This document shows, in pieces, positions 56,787 through 64,000 of a stretch of 64,000 nucleotides of DNA (positions within the stretch are counted from its first letter, which is position 1; each line of letters begins with the position of its first letter). The notes under the pieces are model-generated. The model did no database searches. It had not been told where the DNA came from and saw only the letters and a program-made list of their open reading frames with translations. The stretch lies in contig OZ034977.1 of the NCBI GenBank assembly GCA_964030785.1, positions 32,137,652 to 32,201,651 on the forward strand. The letters are read 5' to 3'. The stretch comes from Siderastrea siderea. Its lineage: Eukaryota; Cnidaria; Anthozoa; Scleractinia; Rhizangiidae. Position numbers and translations under genes: made by a program.

Positions 56787-57985
56787 AAATGAAGTCCTAT
56801 GTATTAATAAACCAAATCCACATGGGCCACACGTCATGAAAGTGGTATACTATTCATTTCACTTAATTTTGAAGGTTAGAGTGTGTTAAAAGAGAGCTTT
56901 TGCCGGGCATAGGGCGTAGCTCTCGTTTCTTAACGCCAACCAACAACAAACAAAAGTACAAAAATTCTGTACTTGCATTACGTATGACACGATACGTTTT
57001 TCTGTGAATCATATTACATTTACGCTTCATTTTTTCATTGATGGATTTTATGATATTTATGGGCCGTGAAACGGGCACGATGTCAAATGCGAAGAGGGAG
57101 TGGACCGAGAGCGCTCTCCCAAAAATAAATGAAAATAGGGCGGCATGCAGGGAGCTATTGGACTACTTCAATTAACTTCGAGGATATGCAGTTGATCGTA
57201 AGCCGCGAAGATGATCTAGAAACTACTTCTCTAGAAGAAGCTACGCCTTCTGAGGTAAAAGAGGACTTGCTCGTTTTGCAGAGATTAACATCAACCTCTG
57301 AAGAAGGCGAGTCACGATTGGCTGCTAAGCTGAAATCCTAGCTGTCGGTACACGTACACGCAATTCCCATAAATCTGTAGTCAAAACCAAAACTCAACAG
57401 TGAAAGATGCATGGTAAATCTAGAGAAAGAATTTATACGGTGCAGTTGCGATTAACAGTCTTCCCCAAACATATTTGGTGGCCTGTCGACATTTCTTTTT
57501 TTGTTTGTTTTTTTTTTGTTGTTGTTTTTTTGCTTTTAATTTGAACGATGTTCTCAATTCTTCAATGCTAGTTCTGACAAGGATATTTTGGTAAGGTGTT
57601 CACTGTTGTTGTGTCCAGACTTTCAGTTTTGTTGTTATATTAAGCTAATAAAGTTCTCCAATACTGTCCATTTGCAGCATTCATCAGTGTCTCTGTGTGC
57701 ATTGTGTATTTTGCAACAGCTTCAGCTGTATTTTGTATTTCTGTATCAGCTTTCAGAGAAACCATGAACAGTTCATGGCCATTCATGAACAACCGGCCAT
57801 TCATGAACAACCGACCATTCCTGGTGTTTTTTTTAGTATGAGTATTTTATTATCCATAAAGCGTGCCTCAGGCGATCCTGTTAAACAATCTTTAAATATA
57901 TGTAAGGCCGAAATACAGTTTAAAAGGCTGTTCCAAGGCAGACATATTTCCACCCATCCTCCCCACCAAAAAAGGTAGCCGTTTG
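56787..57985. other. Intergenic, no gene recognised
   Basis: A T-rich tract lies near 57498-57540. A short tandem duplication is at 57763-57815 (ATTCATGAACAACCG/CGGCC units). No supported coding sequence. Confidence 0.55.
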
Positions 57986-58162
57986 TGTGGCGTGACCGGC
58001 GTGCCAAACATATTCTGTGACGTTACTGTCGTCACTTGATCGCTCGGAGCCTCGTGGCTCGAAACGAAGATGCACACCTACAATCTTGTTCGGCGTTTTT
58101 ACTGCATTAAAGTTTTGTTATTCTTGGATCGAGCTGTGGTCGTCTACACGAATAACGTGACA
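57986..58162 (+). repeat. 5' LTR
   Basis: Begins TGTGGCGTGACC, ends AACGTGACA. Shares GGAGCCTCGTGGCTC, TTCTTGGATCGAGC and TGGTCGTCTACACGAAT with 62291-62456. Roughly 177 bp, short for this class. Confidence 0.8.
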
Positions 58163-58303
58163 TGGTGCCAGAATGGTTCTTCCGCGTCGCTAGAGGACAA
58201 TTTTAGCAAGAATAGACGCCAAGCTGGTACGTAAACAGTCAACAGACGATTGAAATTTACAGGCAAGGAAGCCATCTTGTATTTTGCAAGCCTTCTCATG
58301 AGA

Positions 58304-59128
58304 TGCCTGATACCGAAGAAGAGCAAGCCGCTGCTCCGTTGATCATGCCTCCGGCTAATCTACCCCCGCCAAAACCACTTGTGGTTGATGACAAACTGTC
58401 TACAAACTGGAAACAATGGAAGAAAGTTTAGCAAAGGTACAAATTGGCGCCAGCATTTACAAGCAAGCAGATCTTGTTCGAGTGTCAACATTGCTGTCGG
58501 TCATCGGAGAGGACGCTGTAAAGGTCCTCGATACGTTCACTTGGGGCGAGGACGAAAAAGATGACAGCATCAAGGACGTTTTGGCTAAATTTGAAGAGCA
58601 CTGAGAACCTCGCACCCAAGTTATTTACGAAAAACACCATTTCAACAATCGTAAACAAGAGGCCAGCGAAAGGATTGCCACCTACGTGACCGAGTTGCGC
58701 ATGATTGTAAAAACTGTACACAAACCGGACGAGATCTTACGCGATCGCTTGGTCCTCGGAATCCGAGACGAGAAGGTCCAGGAACGGCTGTTGAGATTTA
58801 GCGACTTTACCTTACAGAAAGCAATCGGTATATGCAAGGCTGCCGAACAGACCAGTCAACAGTTGAAGCTCATGAGCAGCGTACGTAACAAAGGATTCAG
58901 TGGTGCTGTTAGACAAATCGCCAGAAAACCACGTGATACACCTAAGCGTCCAGAATGCAGATTCCGTGGGTCCAATCATGGAAATCGCCAGTGCCCTGCA
59001 TATGGACAGACCTGCCACAAGTGTGGCCAAAAGAACCATTTTAAGTCGAAGTGCCGATCAAGCACAATACAAGTGAGACAGAGTACCCTGGAATTAGTAA
59101 TGGCCAATTTACCTTATCAACTCTGTTG
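58304..59128 (+). pseudogene. gag remnant with CCHC zinc knuckle
   Basis: The first ATG (58304) follows the primer-binding site by 140 bp. Pieces in different frames include 'LSTNWKQWKKV', the 'FEEHCEPRT'-type block, and ERIATYVTELRMIVK at about 58670. A Cys/His-rich nucleic-acid-binding region at 58951-59052 includes 'CHKCGQKNHFKSKC' (C-x2-C-x4-H-x4-C). At least two frame breaks and stops (near 58429 and 58604) separate the parts. The role would be to form the particle and bind RNA. Confidence 0.8.
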
Positions 59129-59156
59129 AGAAATCCAAAGTTTTGTGTTTAACGTC

Positions 59157-59192
<36 letters not shown>

Positions 59193-59314
59193 ACCCCCTT
59201 ACCCTGGAATTACCCAGCTCCCACATTAGTCAAGTGGGAGCTGGGTCACGTGCCATGAACACTACGAAAATTGGCAGGCGTACTGGCCCAGAGCCGAAAG
59301 CCAGGTGACATTTC

Positions 59315-59500
59315 AGCTACACAGGTGCAGACACAGGTGCAGAGTTTAACCTTCTTTCCATGCGAGATTACCAACGTGTCACCGGGGACAAGCCATTTGC
59401 TCCACTCACAAGTTCATTAAGACTTATACAATTAAAGGGTACAAGATTCTCGGGTCCACAGAAATTCCGACATGGCGTCGCGGCGAACGAAATGTTCTAC
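59315..59500 (+). pseudogene. Aspartic protease remnant
   Basis: The D-T-G-A active-site motif is encoded at 59330-59341, followed by 'EFNLLSMRDYQRVTG'. The upstream part is disrupted. Typical retroelement protease position between gag and reverse transcriptase. Confidence 0.72.
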
Positions 59501-59553
59501 AATTCAACATCACGGAAGATGAGCTAGCACCTCTGTTATCATACAGAACTTGT

Positions 59554-60470
59554 TTGGACTGGGGACTTGTCACGATTATTGACTGTGATCACTCTTCTCA
59601 CCGTGTATGTAGCGCAGCTGTAGCCGCAGAGCTCCTTGATGAATTCAATGATGTCTTTGAGGGCTTGGGAGAGCTCCCGGGCAAGTCTCACGTAGTAACT
59701 GACGACACAGTGCCATCTGTAGTACACTCATCCCGACGTGCGCCAGTAGCTCTACGAAACCAGATCAAGGATAAACTGGATGACATGGTAGCCAGCGATG
59801 TCCTCGCTCCAGACACTGAACCCACTGCATGGGTTTCCAGCATATTAGTCGTTGTCAAGCCAAATAAGCTACGCATTTGCCTTGCCCCACGCGATCTGAA
59901 TAAAGCCATCGGTCGAGAACATTACAAATGCCAACAGTAGAAGAGGTTCCAACCAGACTTGCGCACGCAAAGAAGTTCATCGCTGTAGATGTAAAGGACG
60001 GTTTCTGGTAGAAGCGTCTAGACACGGAGTTGAGTTACCATACCACCTTTGGACAATACAGACGGAAGAGGATGCCCTCTGGTATCTGTTCCGCGCCTGA
60101 CATCTGGCAGCGTAAGATACATGAGTCTGTGGAAGACCTGGAAGGGGCGGAAGTTATCGCAGGCTGACTTTCTGATTGCCGGATGTGGAAATACAGAGAT
60201 TGAAGTAAATCAGAGGCTGGAGAGAAATGAGCGTGCTTTTCTTGAGAAGTGGAACCTGAAGTTAAACAATAAACCGTGCGAAAGTGCGTCGACAATTCAT
60301 CGAAATTCATGGGTCATCTACTCCCTGACCCCGAGAAGATTCAGGCCATTTTGCAGATGCCTGAACCCGAAGACGTCACTGCGCTTAGGCGATATTGGGG
60401 ATGGTAACGTACCTTTCAAACTTTGTGCCCCACCTGTCAGAGATGAAGGAACCACTCAGACGCCTTGAGG
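59554..60470 (+). pseudogene. Reverse transcriptase remnant
   Basis: The frame at 59554-59940 encodes 'LGELPGKSHVVTDDTVPSVV', then 'SSILVVVKPNKLRICLAPRD' (the LR-CLDPRDLN block), ending at a stop. The next frames give 'FIAVDVKDGFW' and 'KRMPSGICSAPDIWQR'. The catalytic Y/F-x-D-D box near 60155-60165 is disrupted by a frame change, leaving only one Asp. This alone would abolish activity. Confidence 0.85.
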
Positions 60471-60589
60471 ACAAGAATGTGGAATTCCAGTGGCTGAAGC
60501 ATCACTCTATTGCTATGAACACTATCAAGAAGTTCCTGACGGAAGCGCCTGTGCCTGTGCCTTTGCTTCGCTAGTCGGGCCTGGGAGCA

Positions 60590-61062
60590 ATACTCCTACA
60601 AGACGGCCAGCCCGTTTGCTACGCTTCTCGTGCTCTCACCGACACGGAAACATGTTACGCACAAACAGAAAAAGAAATACTGGCAATCGTTTAGTCATGC
60701 GATAAATTTGACCAGCACCTGTATGGACGTTATGAAGTTGCCAGTGAAAGTGACCATGAACTGTTGCAATCCGTCTTCAACAAAGTGATACACAAGTTGC
60801 CGAGGCGCCTGCAACGCATGCACCTGGCCCTAGACGTACAGTACAAGAAGGGTCCACTCATGTACATTGCTGATGGACTGATTCGACCTTACAGGGAGAC
60901 AACAGAGAATGCCCGGACAGAGCTTTTTGAGATTCGAGCGCTCGATTCAGCGGACCATGAAGAACACATCCTAGTTGATCCCCCTAAACGAGATGTGTTT
61001 CGTGAACAAGTGGCTGCAGATCCTGATATCCAGGAACTAGTCAGAATTACGACGCTCACTTA
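60590..61062 (+). pseudogene. RNase H and linker remnant
   Basis: 'RALTDTETCYAQTEKEILAI' matches the retroelement RNase H ('SRALT.TE..Y.QIEKE.LAI'); a stop follows near 60695. The 60764-61063 frame carries 'VIHKLPRRLQRMHLALDVQY' and 'YIADGLIRPY', the D-x-LSR-type region before integrase. Confidence 0.8.
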
Positions 61063-61064
61063 GA

Positions 61065-61600
61065 CAAGACATGCTTACTCAGCTCCACAGCAGCCACATT
61101 GGGATTGGGGGATACATTCGTTGTGCCCGCGAAATATTGTACTGGCTCCAAATGAGTACTGAAATCAGAGACACTGTGTCAAGATGCAGCATCTGCCAAA
61201 CACACAGACCAGCACAAGCCCGTGAGGAACTTCAGCCACATGAGTTACCATCACGCCCTTGGCAGAAGATTGCAGCTGATATGTTTGTCATGGGACAACA
61301 AACATTCTTGATCACGGTTGCTTACTGGTCCAATTACTTTGAAGTCACTAACTATAAGATATACAACACGACATCTCAGGTTGTGATTACGCAGTGCAAA
61401 GTGCAATTTGCCCGCCATGGCATCCCAGGGGTTCTCACACTGACAACTTCGCTGCCAATTGGAAATATGAGCACCGAACGTCCAGTCCCCGGTATCCGCA
61501 GCCGGATGGAAAAGTATAAAATGCGGCCAAAACCTGTGAAGCACGGCCCATGAAAGCGAAACAAGACAAGAAAGATCCACTGCTGGCCATTCTTGATTAG
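61065..61600 (+). pseudogene. Integrase remnant
   Basis: The HHCC zinc-binding domain is visible (H in LHSSHIGIGG, then CSICQTHRP), followed by 'PWQKIAADMF' with the first core Asp and 'TFLITVAYWSNYFEV'. The part after 'VQFARHGIPGVLTL' is out of frame with large losses, so the remaining catalytic residues are not found. Confidence 0.82.
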
Positions 61601-62210
61601 TGCAACACCCCAAGTGAGGGATTTGGCACCTCAACAGTGCAGCTTCTTATGGGTCGATGCACCCGCTCACTACTGCCGACCATTGAGAAGTTGCTTCAAC
61701 CAAATAGTGACCTGGCAACAGTTCGGAAACAATTCCAATGCTTGCAATACAACAGAGGCACAAAAAACCTCGTCCCCTTTAAGGTTGGTGATGCAGTCCG
61801 CATGAGGTTACCTAGTGGAAAGATATGGAGCCACGGTCGCTACACAGGCTACCTTGGCAAAGGCTCCCACGAAGTGGAAGTGGAAAGGCGTAATTTCCAC
61901 AGAAACCGACGCCAGCTGCGCGCTACTCTAGAGCGGCCACCAGAACCAAACGGCAGTATTGAGGAGGTGAATCCGTCTCGGGAACGGGAAGGCGGCAAAT
62001 CTTCTGATTTACAAGGCGAGGACCCAGACCAACCTGCACCAGTTATTCAGGAGGATGTCACAACTATCTCCACCAGCTCTCTGACACAGACTCCGAAGAC
62101 CCGCCCAGACGTTCAGGACGAAACAGACGTCTCCCAGTGTGGATCGATGATTACGACTTTTGCTGAACATCAGAACACCGATTTATTTTGTTTTTGTTGG
62201 TTTGTTTGTT
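61600..62210 (+). pseudogene. Integrase C-terminal region and tail
   Basis: Contains 'FKVGDAVRMRLPSGKIWSHG', the barrel-like DNA-binding end of gypsy integrases, then a Glu/Pro-rich tail. The frame is open from 61637 to 62326 but runs into the 3' untranslated part. No chromodomain is apparent. Confidence 0.72.
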
Positions 62211-62290
62211 TTTCTTTTCATATTTCTTATGCTAAGCGTACTATATCGAACTCTCAAACATTGAAATTTCAGTTTCTTGTAAGGGAAGGA

Positions 62291-62456
62291 ACGTGGCGTG
62301 ACCAGCGTGAAAAACATATTCTTTGACGTCATAGTAGTCACATGATCGCCCGGAGCCTCGTGGCTCTGGAGCAGTAATCTTGCTCGGTGTTTTTAATGCA
62401 GTTAAGTTCTGTTGTTCTTGGATCGAGCAGTGGTCGTCTACACGAATGACGTGACA
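62291..62456 (+). repeat. 3' LTR
   Basis: Preceded by a purine tract. Aligns with 57986-58162 with several substitutions and a deletion of about ten bases relative to GAAGATGCACACCTAC. Ends GACGTGACA. Confidence 0.8.
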
Positions 62457-62811
62457 GCATGGCTGTGGTTTGGTCACGATCTTAGTGATGGTAACAAAGG
62501 TTGCAAAGGTCAGTGTGATGCTTCCACTTTTGCTTGTACATCACAAATCGTGTTGAAATCACCGCCGCTGATGGCGTAATAGATCCATCCAACCAATCGC
62601 AATCCTTATTTCATGTAATTTGGCGAGAACTAGTCTCCCTCTTCCGCCCAATAAAGCCCACAACGAACGCTTGCTTGCCCTGTTCAGTCTCTTCTTTTGA
62701 AGTCTTTCCACTCCATCACATGGTTTGTAATGAGAAAGCGGTTTTAAGATCAATTTACAAGGTGACTCTGGATTCCAAACTTTAGTGGATTCCGCATTCC
62801 ATATCAGTGTG
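62457..62811. other. Short spacer with GGATTCC sub-repeats
   Basis: Several imperfect GGATTC/GGATTCC units at about 62766-62870 reach into the start of the LINE remnant. No gene. Confidence 0.5.
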
Positions 62812-64000
62812 GATTCTGGATTCCAGTCCGGATTCCAACAGCAAAGATTTCGTGGATTTCGGATTCTGTTACATGAAAAATTCCATTAGCCAACTAGAAG
62901 ATGGGGCCTACGACCTCGAGCTGAATCAAGATTCATTGGAGCAGTACACCCGAAAATATGACATGGAGGTCCATGGAATTCCAAAAAAACGCGATGAAAC
63001 TTTAAAGGATGTCGACAGGATACATTATTAACGGACTTTCCTGAAAAAACAAAACGGCAAGACATTCCGGAAGCCCCCTTGCTGCTCGATTTCAGGAAAG
63101 CTTTTGATACTTCAGAGTGGCCCTTTATTCAACAGACTGTATTCTGTATTCTGTCTTCTGTATTCAGCTTTGGTGAAAGTATCAAACGCTGGATCTCAGA
63201 CTTTTTAGCTAAATGTAAACGTTCAGTCGTAAACAATGGTTTTTGCACGGAATCCTTTACTTTGTCAAGAGGAGTTACACAAGGCTGTCCACCGTCTCCT
63301 CTCCTCTTCACTTTAGGAGCGTAAATTTGGGCGAGTAAGATACCACAAGATAAAAATATACAGGGGATAAAAATCTACAATCAGCAAATTCGCTGACGAC
63401 ACCTCCTTACTATGTTAAGATCTTAATTCGTTTGAAAACGCCATTGCCTCGCTTTATGTCTTTGGACATGTATCGGGATTAAATCTAAATCAGTCCAAAA
63501 CAAAGGCACTTTGGTTGGGAACTTGGCGTTGTGATCCGAAACCGCTGGGTCCAAAATGGACGAAAGATCCCCCAAAGATCCAGTCAGAACTCTCGGTAGT
63601 TTCATTTCTTACGATGAAAAAGGAAACTACAAGAAAAATATTACCGAGAAAATCGAGAAATCGGATAACCGACTCAACTTTTGGGGATCCCGAAGTTTAA
63701 CTTTACTTAGCGTATGTCTAATTTGTAAGAGCCTAGGAATTCCGTAGCTGGTGTATTGTGCTTCAATGTCGAACATGCCTCAGGAAACGAGTGTCATTTT
63801 GAACACAGGCTATTTATTTAATTTTATACGAAACCAAAAACCAGACAAAGTAAAAGGCCGATTATTGCACCTGGATTATATTGGAGGCGGTTTGCACGTA
63901 CCAAATATTCTAACCACATTTTCGGTGCTTAATCTTACATGGATACCCAGACTTTTACAAAGTGAAAACTGTACAGACGAGTCTTGGCTGTATTTTCCAA
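62812..64000 (+). pseudogene. Truncated Tx1/L1-like LINE, runs off the window
   Basis: 62880-63030 encodes 'LEQYTRKYDMEVHGIPKKRD', an ORF1-type coiled-coil end ('EIHGIP' motif). After a deletion that removes the endonuclease and early reverse transcriptase, 63079 onward encodes 'LLLDFRKAFDTSEWPFIQQT' (first catalytic Asp), 'SRGVTQGCPPSPLLFTL', and 'LNLNQSKTKALWLGTW'. The FADD-type box near 63395 has stops around it. 'RLNFWGSRSLTLLSVCLICK' and later frames continue to the window end. Many frameshifts; dead copy. Tx1 versus other L1-clade is from memory of the motifs. Confidence 0.82.

Larger units (their letters stand above)
57986..62456 (+). mobile_element. Ty3/gypsy-like LTR retrotransposon, decayed
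   Basis: The plus-strand order is 5' LTR, primer-binding-site-like TGGTGCCAGAAT (58163), gag, protease, reverse transcriptase, RNase H, integrase, C-terminal tail, a purine tract AAGGGAAGGA (62281-62290) and 3' LTR. PR-RT-RH-IN order fits Ty3/gypsy. All domains are recognisable but cut by stops, frameshifts and deletions, so the copy is non-functional. The two LTRs are visibly diverged, implying an old insertion. Clear target duplication was not found. Confidence 0.88.

Noticed and set aside
1..64000. CRISPR arrays, operons, bacterial terminators or origins
   Set aside because: The window is a spliced eukaryotic genome; the repeats seen are minisatellites, microsatellites and transposon ends, with no regularly spaced unique spacers.

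Overview
The window is eukaryotic, AT-rich and transposon-dense. It is most likely from an anthozoan cnidarian (a coral or sea anemone). This rests on spliced animal Cys-loop receptor genes with the classical 68/221/83-bp exon series, an intronless rhodopsin-type GPCR, tRNA-derived SINEs, a Penelope-type hammerhead motif, and CR1/L2- and Tx1-type LINE debris. The species call is an inference. There is no bacterial-style gene organisation, and most open frames are chance or repeat-derived.

Layout: (1) 1-4.2 kb: repeats and a dead L2/CR1-type LINE. (2) 4264-16442, minus strand: a complete eight-exon anion-receptor-like Cys-loop subunit (gene A, 446 aa). (3) 16.4-20.6 kb: no gene, one 105-bp MITE and an (AAT)n tract. 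(4) 20632-45468: a 24.8-kb transposon-like unit whose two ends are inverted copies. Its ancestral core is two convergent genes, a zinc-knuckle/coiled-coil protein on plus and an IS630/Tc1/mariner-type DDE transposase on minus. Both start just inside the terminal inverted repeats. Many later insertions decorate it: four copies of a 1.36-1.39-kb element with 9-bp duplications, two elements with 7-bp duplications, a hAT-type, a Harbinger-type and a palindromic MITE, a SINE, foldback DNA and two oppositely oriented 20-bp minisatellites. (5) 45616-52401, minus: a complete nine-exon paralogue of gene A (gene B, 445 aa), in the same orientation. (6) 55833-56786, plus: an intact intronless class-A GPCR with adenosine/melanocortin-like sequence. 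(7) 57986-62456: a decayed Ty3/gypsy-like LTR retrotransposon. (8) 62812-64000: a truncated Tx1/L1-like LINE running off the window.

The working host genes are the tandem receptor pair A and B and the GPCR. A and B share exon lengths and phases, so they arose by duplication; the 25-kb transposon block now separates them. Nested insertions and their target-site duplications give a relative chronology inside that block, including an unfilled insertion site preserved in the opposite arm of a palindrome. All splice models are from reading canonical splice sites and phase agreement by eye. No alignment or database search was run.
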